From: Ruminiclostridium sp.
GTDB lineage: Bacteria > Bacillota > Clostridia > Oscillospirales > Oscillospiraceae
Direction: 5' to 3'
DNA length: 8,169 bases
Assembly: GCA_017560855.1 (NCBI GenBank)
Contig: JAFZEB010000191.1
Coordinates: 1 to 8,169, forward strand
Part shown: piece after piece, positions 1 to 6,024 of the stretch
Layout: the number at the start of each line of letters is the position of its first letter
How positions within the stretch are numbered: position 1 is the stretch's first letter
The notes under the pieces: model-generated
What the model was told of the DNA's origin: nothing
Database searches by the model: none
The model's input: the letters and a program-made list of their open reading frames with translations, nothing else
Position numbers and translations under genes: made by a program

Positions 1-110
1 CATCCGCCCGCTTCGCGGGCACCTTCCCCCCAGGGGGAAGGCTGACCGATCGGGCAACGGCAAGGCTTCTCCCTGGGGAGAAGCTGTCACCGAAGGTGAC
101 TGATGAGGGG
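1..110. repeat. Palindrome-rich intergenic repeat element, left end cut by window
   Basis: Four perfect short hairpins lie side by side: GCCCGC/GCGGGC (6-11 with 15-20), CCTTCCCCC/GGGGGAAGG (22-30 with 33-41), GCTTCTCCC/GGGAGAAGC (65-73 with 76-84) and GTCACC/GGTGAC (86-91 with 95-100). A short CCGATCGG palindrome sits at 46-53. The right end reads GATGAGGGG and the left begins CATCC, which suggests inverted CCCCTCATC-type termini with about five bases of the left end missing from the window. I recall similar elements scattered between genes of gut Clostridia; that is memory, not a search. It ends 8 bp past the stop of the ABC membrane protein gene. There is no T-tract, so a terminator role is doubtful, although the hairpins could protect the 3' end of that mRNA. 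Confidence 0.7.
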
Positions 111-118
111 CATTGATC

Positions 119-913
119 TCACGCCAAATTCAGCCGGTGTTTCAGGGTGTAGTGGGTAACGGCGTAGAGGACCGCCGCCCAGAGGAGGCAAAGGAGGATA
201 GCAATGCCTGCATCCATCAGATAGGCTCCTGTGGGAGTCTGGGCGGAAAAGAGGGAAGAGACGATGTTTTCCAGGGCGAGGGGGATATTTCCAGCCAGAT
301 GAATGATCAGGAAGAAGGCTGCGGACAGAAGCCCCTTGTGCTTGTGGAAGCTGTAACCCAGTGCCAGAGCCACATAGAATTCCAGGCAGAGATCAGCGGC
401 CGCTACCAGAAGGGCCCCGAAGGAAAGGGCGGTGGAACCGCCCCAGGAGAGAGGAGGTACAGTGGTGCCGGCAGTTGCCAAGTAGTTCGAAAAGGCTTCC
501 TGGAACTGAGGGAAGGCCGACCATATGGTGCTTCGGAAGCCCAGGACCATGAAAAATTCAAACAGAACGAACCAGGTGGCCATCATCCAGAGCACAGCCA
601 CAATGAGCTTGGACAGGATATGCTGGTGGACGGACACGGGAAGGGTGAGCATCACATGGCCCTCGTTCCCCAGCAGATTGGAGCGGAACCGTTGGATCAT
701 CAGGACCACTGTGACAGCGATGGCAGCGCCCATCGCAGCGGCGGCTGCCACCAGGAAGAGCAGGCTCACCCCATGGGGATTATTGCCAGACTCAACAGCA
801 AATTCCCAGAGGGTCATCTGGGCCACACAGGCCAGGAATGCGGCCAATCCGTACAGGGGTACCATCACCCGTGCGGTGGCTTTCAGTTCATATTTCATTA
901 GTTTGGTCAGCAT
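119..913 (-). CDS. ABC transporter membrane protein (ABC-2-like permease), YtrA-type operon
   Basis: This 264-residue protein is the membrane half of the ABC transporter whose ATPase is encoded just upstream. It shows about six hydrophobic segments, near residues 15-35, 49-73, 100-126, 161-188, 194-215 and 231-254. A short cytoplasmic N-terminus starts MLTKLMKYELK and the C-terminus is basic (TLKHRLNLA). The open frame continues upstream to 1279, but that stretch is an out-of-frame reading of the ATPase gene. The ATG at 913 is chosen because GGAGGT lies 6 nt before it and because it overlaps the ATPase stop by 7 nt (ATGCTGA), typical of translational coupling. I cannot name the substrate. In this operon type, export or sensing of envelope-active compounds is the usual proposal, which is an inference here. 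Family assignment is moderate because such permeases diverge strongly. Confidence 0.85.
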   Translation of the reverse strand: MLTKLMKYELKATARVMVPLYGLAAFLACVAQMTLWEFAVESGNNPHGVSLLFLVAAAAAMGAAIAVTVVLMIQRFRSNLLGNEGHVMLTLPVSVHQHILSKLIVAVLWMMATWFVLFEFFMVLGFRSTIWSAFPQFQEAFSNYLATAGTTVPPLSWGGSTALSFGALLVAAADLCLEFYVALALGYSFHKHKGLLSAAFFLIIHLAGNIPLALENIVSSLFSAQTPTGAYLMDAGIAILLCLLWAAVLYAVTHYTLKHRLNLA

Positions 914-1605
914 TGGAACACCTCCCGGAACAGGGCGTCCACGCTCTTGCCGGTCTCTGCCCGCAGGTCGTCCACGGAGGCATGGAGGGCGGCCTTGCCC
1001 CGGTCCAGGAAGATGACCTCGTCCAGGACCTTTTCCACGTCGGCAATGAGGTGGGTGGAAATGACAACGGTGGCTTCGGGGTCGTAGTTTTTCAGAATGG
1101 TCTCCAGGATGAAGTCCCGGGCGGCAGGGTCCACCCCGCCCATGGGCTCGTCCAGCAGATAGAGCCTGGCCTGGCGGCTCATGGTGAGCACCAGCTGGAC
1201 CTTTTCCCGGTTGCCCTTGGAAAGGTCCTTCAGCTTCCGGTGGGAGGAGATCTCTAATCGTTCCAGCATCTCCCGGCATCGTTCCCGGTCAAAGTCCGGG
1301 AAGAAGTCGGCATAGAAGTCCTGGAGCTGGCGGATGGTCATCCACTGGGGCAGGCTGGGCCGGTCGGGGAGATAGGAGACCAGGTTGTGGGTCTCCTGAC
1401 CGGGGGCCTTGCCGTCAATGAGGACCTCACCGGCGGTGGGGGTCAGCAGGCCGTTGGCCAGTTTCATAAGGGTGGACTTGCCGGAGCCGTTGGGGCCCAG
1501 CAGACCCACGATGCGGCCGGGCTGGATGGTCAGGTCCAGGCCGTCCAGGGCGTGTACTTTGTCATAAGTTTTGACCAGTCCCTTGCAGGTCAGCAGGCTG
1601 CTCAT
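907..1605 (-). CDS. ABC transporter ATP-binding protein (YtrB-like)
   Basis: A complete 232-residue ABC ATPase that should power the adjacent membrane protein at the inner face of the membrane. Walker A is GPNGSGKST (37-45), Walker B with the catalytic Glu is LYLLDEP (138-144, E143), the D-loop region is GGVDP (146-150), and the switch His is H175 in ISTH. Two positions depart from the textbook family. The signature is LSKGN (118-122) rather than LSGGQ, and the Q-loop position appears to be Asp (D81 in YLPDRPSL). Both variants are known to me from small drug/envelope-stress ABC ATPases, so I do not read them as inactivation. The ATG at 1605 overlaps the regulator stop as ATGA and has AGGAGAG just upstream. 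The length fits a single nucleotide-binding domain with a short C-terminal tail. Confidence 0.95.
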   Translation of the reverse strand: MSSLLTCKGLVKTYDKVHALDGLDLTIQPGRIVGLLGPNGSGKSTLMKLANGLLTPTAGEVLIDGKAPGQETHNLVSYLPDRPSLPQWMTIRQLQDFYADFFPDFDRERCREMLERLEISSHRKLKDLSKGNREKVQLVLTMSRQARLYLLDEPMGGVDPAARDFILETILKNYDPEATVVISTHLIADVEKVLDEVIFLDRGKAALHASVDDLRAETGKSVDALFREVFQC

Positions 1606-1970
1606 AGGCTTATCTCTCCTTCCTTTTGCATCAGGTCTGCGATCTCATCCGGCCCAAAGCCCAGCTGACCCATGGCCGCCAGGAAATCCCGGACTTGGGT
1701 GCGGGCCAGGTCTTCCCGCAGTTTGCGGATGACGGACGCCTCTTCGGTGACGAAACGGCCGGCGGTGCGCTGGCTGTGGACCAGCCCCTGGCGCTCCATC
1801 TCGGTCATGGCCCGCTGCATGGTGTTGGGGTTGACCCCCGCCTCGGCGGCCCAATCCCGAACGGAGGGGAGGCGTTCTCCCGGCTGCAGCTGGCCGGTGA
1901 CGATGCGCTGCTGGATCTGGGCGATGAGTTGGGTGTAAATGGGCAGGTCGCTGCGGAATTCCCAGGGCAT
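1602..1970 (-). CDS. GntR-family transcriptional regulator, YtrA subfamily
   Basis: A short (122-residue) winged helix-turn-helix protein. Residues 8-76 form the GntR DNA-binding domain, with LPIYTQLIAQIQQRI, then GERLPSVRDWA, then the recognition region GVNPNTMQRAMTEMERQGL and the wing (HSQRTAGRFVT). Only about 45 residues follow. That is too few for a FadR- or HutC-type effector domain and typical of the YtrA subfamily, whose short C-terminal helices dimerise. Members are usually encoded first in an operon with ABC transporter genes, which they repress, and that is the arrangement here. The start ATG has AAGGAGG about 5-8 nt upstream. A palindrome over the promoter (1989-2010) is the likely self-regulation site. 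The inducing signal cannot be read from sequence; in Bacillus the equivalent operon responds to cell-wall antibiotics. Confidence 0.93.
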   Translation of the reverse strand: MPWEFRSDLPIYTQLIAQIQQRIVTGQLQPGERLPSVRDWAAEAGVNPNTMQRAMTEMERQGLVHSQRTAGRFVTEEASVIRKLREDLARTQVRDFLAAMGQLGFGPDEIADLMQKEGEISL

Positions 1971-1988
1971 GGGACCCCTCCTTCCTTC

Positions 1989-2010
1989 TTGTATTAACTA
2001 CTTAGTACAA
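1989..2010. promoter_or_regulatory. Probable operator of the GntR/YtrA-type repressor
   Basis: A 22-bp imperfect palindrome, TTGTA-TAA--TA--TTA-TACAA, in which 18 of 22 positions are symmetric. Its centre falls close to the expected transcription start of the regulator operon, and its right arm overlaps the -10 box at 2007-2012. Position and symmetry fit a dimeric repressor blocking its own promoter, as YtrA-type regulators are known to do. Binding by this protein is inferred. Confidence 0.7.
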
Positions 2011-2035
2011 TAATACATATGAGAGCGGTTGTCAA
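2007..2035 (-). promoter_or_regulatory. Sigma-A-type promoter of the GntR-ABC operon
   Basis: On the minus strand a perfect -35 box TTGACA (2030-2035) is followed after 17 nt by TATTGT (2007-2012) as the -10 box. The start would fall near position 2000, giving a leader of about 30 nt before the regulator ATG that contains its AAGGAGG ribosome site. Confidence 0.75.
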
Positions 2036-2110
2036 TAGAAAATGAAAAAGTTTTGAAAGTTTTGTGAAACCATTAAGAGTATGCCCGTGGATTTTGCCGC
2101 CTTGAAATGT

Positions 2111-2139
2111 AAAAAGTCCTTGAATATCAAGGGATTTTT
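2111..2139. terminator. Bidirectional terminator-like hairpin in the divergent region
   Basis: CCTTGA (2118-2123) pairs with TCAAGG (2127-2132) around a 3-nt loop. The stem is flanked by AAAAA (2111-2115) and TTTTT (2135-2139), so either strand would give a short hairpin followed by a U-run. It sits between two divergent promoters and just upstream of the phosphorylase -35 box, so no obvious upstream gene needs it. It may insulate the two promoters or be a leader attenuator for a more distal start. The 6-bp stem is weak. Confidence 0.45.
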
Positions 2140-2140
2140 C

Positions 2141-2169
2141 TTGCCTTTTCTCTTTTGGGAGTGTACAAT
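2141..2169 (+). promoter_or_regulatory. Probable promoter of the nucleoside-salvage operon
   Basis: TTGCCT (2141-2146), a 17-nt spacer and TACAAT (2164-2169) give a reasonable housekeeping promoter, with a start expected near 2176 and a leader of about 55 nt. The -35 box matches at TTG only, so strength is moderate. No purine riboswitch or other aptamer fits in the leader. Confidence 0.6.
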
Positions 2170-2193
2170 AACTACTTGCGACTAAAACACTGA

Positions 2194-2207
2194 CCCGGTC
2201 TTCCGGG
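2194..2207 (+). other. Small GC hairpin in the 5' leader of the phosphorylase mRNA
   Basis: CCCGG (2194-2198) and CCGGG (2203-2207) pair around a TCTT loop. The stem ends 10 nt before the GGAGGT ribosome site at 2218-2223, leaving that site accessible. It may stabilise the 5' end of the transcript; no regulatory role is shown. Confidence 0.4.
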
Positions 2208-2230
2208 AGAATCATACGGAGGTAACTTTT

Positions 2231-3055
2231 ATGCACTTTACCTTTGCACAGTATCAGCAGAGCGCAGATTTCCTGCGGTCCAAGTTGGGTTCCTTCCAGC
2301 CTAAGGTGGCCATGGTCCTGGGCTCCGGCCTGGGCTATCTGGGTGACGTGGTGGAAAACCCCATCGTGGTCCCCTACGGCGAGATCCCCCACTTCAAGGC
2401 ATCCACTGCCCCCGGCCACAAGGGCCAGCTGGTCTTCGGCACCCTGGCAGGAAAGCCCGTGGCCGTCATGCAGGGCCGTATGCACCACTACGAGGGCTAC
2501 TCCTACGAGGAGGTCAGCTATGCTGTCCGTGTCCTCCGCCTGCTGGGCTGCGACACCCTCTTTGTCACCAACGCCGCCGGCGGCGTCAACTGGAAGTTCA
2601 AGGCTGGCGACCTGATGCTCATCACCGACCAGATCAAGATCTTCATGGAGTCCCCCCTCCGGGGCGAGAACCTTCCTGAGTTCGGCGTCCGGTTCCCCGA
2701 CTCCAGCTACCTGTACACCCCCGCCCTCCAGGACTTGGCCCGTCAACAGGCCAGAAAGCTGGACATGGACCTGAAGGAAGGCGTGTATATGTACTTTCCC
2801 GGCCCCCAGTACGAGACCCCTGCTGAGATCCGCATGGCCCGCACCCTGGGTGCAGACGCCGTGGGTATGTCCACCGTCCCCGAGGTCATCACCGCTGCCC
2901 ACTGCGGCATGCAGGTCCTGGGCTTCACCCTGGTGTCCAACCTGGCCGCCGGTGTTCTGAACCAGCCCCTCAGCGAGGAGGAGGTCCTGGAGGCTGCTGC
3001 TGCCGCCCGGGATAAGTTCTCCAAGCTCCTGCTGTCCTGTCTGGAAGCCCTTTGA
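2231..3055 (+). CDS. punA: Purine nucleoside phosphorylase, trimeric 6-oxopurine type
   Basis: A 274-residue enzyme that splits inosine, guanosine or their deoxy forms with phosphate into the free base and (deoxy)ribose-1-phosphate. Family landmarks appear in order: phosphate-binding GSGLG (31-35), H63 in PGHKG, R83 and H85 in QGRMHHYEGY (81-90), TNAAGG (113-118), GPQYETPAE (191-199), GADAVGMSTVPEV (207-219) and VSNLAAGV (235-242). E195 and N237 occupy the positions of Glu201 and Asn243 in human PNP, which recognise hypoxanthine/guanine. The MTA phosphorylase branch carries other residues there. Length matches the family. GGAGGT lies 7 nt before the ATG. It begins a five-gene co-directional run and its stop codon is part of the next gene's ribosome site, so the two are probably coupled. 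Confidence 0.96.
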   Translation: MHFTFAQYQQSADFLRSKLGSFQPKVAMVLGSGLGYLGDVVENPIVVPYGEIPHFKASTAPGHKGQLVFGTLAGKPVAVMQGRMHHYEGYSYEEVSYAVRVLRLLGCDTLFVTNAAGGVNWKFKAGDLMLITDQIKIFMESPLRGENLPEFGVRFPDSSYLYTPALQDLARQQARKLDMDLKEGVYMYFPGPQYETPAEIRMARTLGADAVGMSTVPEVITAAHCGMQVLGFTLVSNLAAGVLNQPLSEEEVLEAAAAARDKFSKLLLSCLEAL

Positions 3056-3058
3056 GGA
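3054..3058 (+). promoter_or_regulatory. Ribosome site deciding the amidohydrolase start
   Basis: GAGGA overlaps the phosphorylase stop codon (TGA, 3053-3055) and lies 8 nt before the ATG at 3067. A longer reading from a TTG at 3052 would put its start inside this site, so the ATG is preferred. Confidence 0.75.
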
Positions 3059-3066
3059 AACGAACC

Positions 3067-4374
3067 ATGAAAAAGACTTTACTCTATAACTGCCGCGCCC
3101 TTCTCATGGACGAGGCAGGCACCCTCCTGGACAACGCATTCGTGGCCGTGGAAGGAGAGACCATCTCCTCTGTGGGCACCGACCGTCCCCAGGGTCCCTT
3201 CGACCAGGAGATCGACTGCCAGGGCAACGTCCTCATGCCCGGTCTGGTGAACGCCCACACCCACGTGCCCATGACCTTCCTGCGGGGCTACGGCGGCGGC
3301 TGTGACCTCCAGACCTGGCTGAACCAGTGGATCTTCCCTGCCGAAGCCAAGCTGGACGAGCGGGCCGTGGCCGCCTGCTGCGGTCTGGGTCTGGCCGAGA
3401 TGATCGCCTCCGGCGTCACCTGCATCGGCGACATGTATATGTTCACCGGCACCATTGCCCAGCAGGTCCTCCAGGCCGGCATCAGCGCCAACCTGTCCTG
3501 CGGCGGCGTGTACTTCGGCAGCCCTGCCGACTTCAGCCCCGCCACCTGCAACGACTGCTACAACCAGGAGAAGCTCACCGACCTGTGGCACAACGCCGGC
3601 AACGGCCAGATCCTGGTGGACGCTTCCATCCACGGTGAGTACACCTCCAACGCCCCTCTGTGGCAGTGGATGGCCGACTACGCCCAGAAAAAGGGCCTGG
3701 GCATGCACGTCCACGTGTCCGAGACCTCCTTCGAGCATGAGGCCTGCAAGGGCCGCCATGGGGGAAAGACCCCCATCCAGATTCTGGACCAGTACGGCGT
3801 GTGGGAGAACCGTGCCATCGCCGCCCACTGCGTTTGGACCACCGAAGAGGACTGGGCCATCATGGCCAAGAAGGGGATCTCCTGCATCCACAACCCCGTG
3901 TCCAACCTGAAGCTGGGTTCCGGTGTGGCCCCCATCCCCGCCATGCTGAAGGCTGGGGTCAACGTGGCCATCGGCACCGACGGCGTGTCCTCCAACAACA
4001 GCCACGATATGTTCGAGGAGATGAAGTTTGCCGCCACCATCCACACCGGCGTCAGCCATGACCCTCTGGCCCTGCTGCCTATGGATGTGCTCCGCATGGC
4101 CACCGTGAGCGGTGCCAAGGCCCTGGGCCGCAAGGCGGGCGTCATCGCCCCCGGCTATGTGGCCGACCTGATCCTGGTGGACTTCGACCACCTGGGCCTC
4201 TTCCCCTGCCACAGCGTGAAGGACAATCTGGTCTATTCCGCCAACGGCCGGGATGTGGTCATGAATATGGCCCGTGGTAAGGTCATATATCAGAACGGGA
4301 CCTTCCTGACCCTGGATCTGGAGAAGATCAAGGCCGAGGTGAAGGGCTACGCCATGAAGAAAGTCTTTGGATAA
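3067..4374 (+). CDS. mtaD: Amidohydrolase, MTA/SAH deaminase-like (adenine nucleoside deaminase)
   Basis: A 435-residue metal-dependent aminohydrolase of the TrzA/AtzA/MtaD branch. It probably deaminates an adenine nucleoside (5'-methylthioadenosine, S-adenosylhomocysteine, adenosine or 5'-deoxyadenosine) to its inosine form and ammonia. Family motifs are LMPGLVNAHTHVPMTFLRGY with metal ligands H64 and H66, H189 in SIHGEYTSN, HVHVSE (H216, E219), AAHC (H254), HNPVSNLKLGSG (275-286) and GTDGVSSNNSHDMFEEM with catalytic D305. E93 in FPAEAKL matches the family Glu that binds ribose hydroxyls. By my recollection of the Thermotoga maritima TM0936 structure, the position of its Arg136 is C145 here (SCGG in place of SRG), so exact substrate is uncertain. 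It follows the phosphorylase by 11 nt; the deaminated product would be a natural substrate for that enzyme. Triazine or guanine deaminase activity is less likely. Confidence 0.85.
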   Translation: MKKTLLYNCRALLMDEAGTLLDNAFVAVEGETISSVGTDRPQGPFDQEIDCQGNVLMPGLVNAHTHVPMTFLRGYGGGCDLQTWLNQWIFPAEAKLDERAVAACCGLGLAEMIASGVTCIGDMYMFTGTIAQQVLQAGISANLSCGGVYFGSPADFSPATCNDCYNQEKLTDLWHNAGNGQILVDASIHGEYTSNAPLWQWMADYAQKKGLGMHVHVSETSFEHEACKGRHGGKTPIQILDQYGVWENRAIAAHCVWTTEEDWAIMAKKGISCIHNPVSNLKLGSGVAPIPAMLKAGVNVAIGTDGVSSNNSHDMFEEMKFAATIHTGVSHDPLALLPMDVLRMATVSGAKALGRKAGVIAPGYVADLILVDFDHLGLFPCHSVKDNLVYSANGRDVVMNMARGKVIYQNGTFLTLDLEKIKAEVKGYAMKKVFG

Positions 4375-4381
4375 CCTGTCT

Positions 4382-4387
4382 GGAGGA
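4382..4387 (+). promoter_or_regulatory. Ribosome site deciding the flippase start
   Basis: GGAGGA lies 8 nt before a TTG at 4396 but only 2 nt before an in-frame GTG at 4390. Normal spacing therefore favours the TTG start, giving a protein beginning MKQSSQKSTFFGG. Confidence 0.65.
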
Positions 4388-4395
4388 ACGTGCAT

Positions 4396-5988
4396 TTGAA
4401 ACAATCATCCCAGAAAAGTACCTTTTTCGGCGGGGCCGCCACCCTGGCCGCAGGTATCATTATCGTCAAGCTTATTGGCGCCTTCTATAAGATCCCCCTG
4501 GGCCGTATCCTGGGGGATGTAGGCTTCGGCCACTTCAACAATGCCTATGCGGTCTTCAACCTGCTGCTGATGGTCTCCACCGCAGGCCTGCCTGTGGCCA
4601 TGTCCAAGACCATCTCCGAGGCCAACGCCATGGACCGGCACAATCAGGTGAACCGGATCTTCCGGGTGTGTCTGGTGACCTTCCTGATCCTGGGCACCAT
4701 CACCACCTGTATCATGCTCTTCCTGGCCCAGCCTCTGGCCACCCTTCAGGGTGACAGCATGGCAGCCCCCGCCATCCGGGCCATGGCCTTCACCGCCCTC
4801 TTCCTGTGCACCGTCTCGGCCTACCGAGGCTTCGCCCAGGGCCATTCCGACATGGTCCCCACGGCGGTTTCCCAGGTCATTGAGGCCGTCGCCAAGCTGG
4901 TGGTGGGCCTGATCCTGGCCTGGTATCTGCTCCGCCTGGGCTTCGGCAGTGAGATCGCCGCCGCCGGTGCCATCTTCGGCGTTACCGCAGGCAGCCTGGT
5001 CTCCCTCATCTATCTGATGATCCGCCACCATCGGCGGAACAAGCCCGCTGAGCGGCTCAGCGACGACCGGCCCCAGGCCCCCAGCAGCATTCTTAAATCT
5101 CTGCTGGTCATCGCCGTGCCCATCACCCTCAGTTCTTCCGTGGTGCCCATCACCACGTACATCGACACCATTCAGGTCCAGAACCTTCTGCAGAACGCGC
5201 TGGGCTACTCCGAGGAGATGGCGGTCAGCCTCTACGGTTCCTACCAGAAGGCCGTGGCCATCTACAACCTGCCCTCCTCCTTCATGGTGTCCCTGACCGC
5301 CTGCATCGTCCCTGCCGTCTCGGCCGCCCTGGCCCTGAAGGATAAGACCGGTGCCGGCAAGATTACCGAGTCCGCCCTCCGTGTGGGCTCCCTGCTGGCC
5401 ATCCCCGCCGGCGTGGGTCTGGCCGTCCTCAGCGGCCCCATCATCCAGCTGCTCTTCCCGGAGACCAACCAGGAAGTGGGCACTGCCTGTATGCTCATTC
5501 TGGGTGTTGCATCCATCTTTGTGTGTATTAACCTCCTGTGCAATGCCATCCTTCAGGCCAACGGCCGGGCGGCCCTGCCCATCTGGTTCATTGCGGCAGG
5601 CAGCGTCATGAAGCTGGTGGTGAACTTCTTCCTGGTCCAGACCCCTGCCTTCGGCATCAAGGGCGCCCCCGTGGGCACTCTGGTGTGCTTCGGTATGGTG
5701 GCGGTCATGGAACTCATTGCCATTAAGAAGGTCACCCCCCATCCCCCCAAATATCGCCGGGTTTTCGTCAAGCCCCTCATTGCCGCCTTGGTCATGGGTG
5801 GTGCTACCTGGGCCAGCTACGGCCTGCTGTCCCCCATTCTGGGCAACACCCTGGGTGTGGCAGGCTCCATGTGTATTGCCGTGGTGGTCTATGGTGTGCT
5901 GGTCATCCTCCTGAAGGCGGTCTCCAGAGATGACCTCTCCCTGATGCCCAAGGGGGATAAGATTGCAAAATTACTGCGGATCAAGTGA
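4396..5988 (+). CDS. SpoVB/YabM-like MOP-superfamily lipid-linked glycan flippase
   Basis: A 530-residue polytopic membrane protein with roughly 12-14 hydrophobic segments spread over its whole length. The N-terminus FFGGAATLAAGIIIVKLIGA, then FYKIPLGRILGD and STAGLPVAMSKTISEA, and the motif YRGFAQGHSDMVPTAVSQ (143-160) are hallmarks of the SpoVB/MurJ-like polysaccharide-biosynthesis branch. Such proteins flip lipid-linked cell-wall or spore-cortex precursors across the membrane. The next gene is mazG and rqcP lies nearby, matching yabM-yabN-yabO of Bacillus subtilis, so it resembles YabM by context and SpoVB by sequence; I cannot decide between these names. It follows the deaminase gene by 21 nt and precedes mazG by 36 nt. 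The start is a TTG chosen by ribosome-site spacing, with GTG at 4390 as alternative. No truncation or frameshift is seen. Confidence 0.9.
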   Translation: MKQSSQKSTFFGGAATLAAGIIIVKLIGAFYKIPLGRILGDVGFGHFNNAYAVFNLLLMVSTAGLPVAMSKTISEANAMDRHNQVNRIFRVCLVTFLILGTITTCIMLFLAQPLATLQGDSMAAPAIRAMAFTALFLCTVSAYRGFAQGHSDMVPTAVSQVIEAVAKLVVGLILAWYLLRLGFGSEIAAAGAIFGVTAGSLVSLIYLMIRHHRRNKPAERLSDDRPQAPSSILKSLLVIAVPITLSSSVVPITTYIDTIQVQNLLQNALGYSEEMAVSLYGSYQKAVAIYNLPSSFMVSLTACIVPAVSAALALKDKTGAGKITESALRVGSLLAIPAGVGLAVLSGPIIQLLFPETNQEVGTACMLILGVASIFVCINLLCNAILQANGRAALPIWFIAAGSVMKLVVNFFLVQTPAFGIKGAPVGTLVCFGMVAVMELIAIKKVTPHPPKYRRVFVKPLIAALVMGGATWASYGLLSPILGNTLGVAGSMCIAVVVYGVLVILLKAVSRDDLSLMPKGDKIAKLLRIK

Positions 5989-6024
5989 CAAGTCCCGTGA
6001 GGGAGTTTGGGAAAAGAGGATCCT

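Noticed and set aside
113..901. 262-codon plus-strand frame over the permease gene
   Set aside because: Antisense shadow; no motif, highly polar Gly/Gln/His-rich composition, and the opposite strand encodes a clear membrane protein in a coupled operon.
914..1279. N-terminal extension of the permease frame
   Set aside because: The extra 122 residues are an out-of-frame, Pro/Gly/Arg-rich reading of the ATPase gene. The ATG at 913 has a proper ribosome site and the hydrophobic protein begins there.
2053..2085. Second plus-strand promoter beginning TTGAAA at 2053
   Set aside because: No acceptable -10 box lies at 16-18 nt; TAAGAG is 15 nt away and a poor match.
2176..2230. Purine riboswitch in front of the phosphorylase gene
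   Set aside because: The leader is only about 55 nt and contains a single small hairpin. The conserved three-way-junction loops of a purine aptamer are not present here or in the upstream 100 nt.
3079..4404. 441-codon open frame on the minus strand opposite the deaminase gene
   Set aside because: It is rich in Gly, His, Val and Asp with no recognisable domain or ribosome site. It mirrors the strong third-position G/C bias of the true gene, whose motifs and catalytic residues are intact.
4405..5742. 445-codon open frame on the minus strand opposite the flippase gene
   Set aside because: Same effect of codon bias; the product is low-complexity (Gly/His/Asp/Gln) and has no membrane or enzyme motif.
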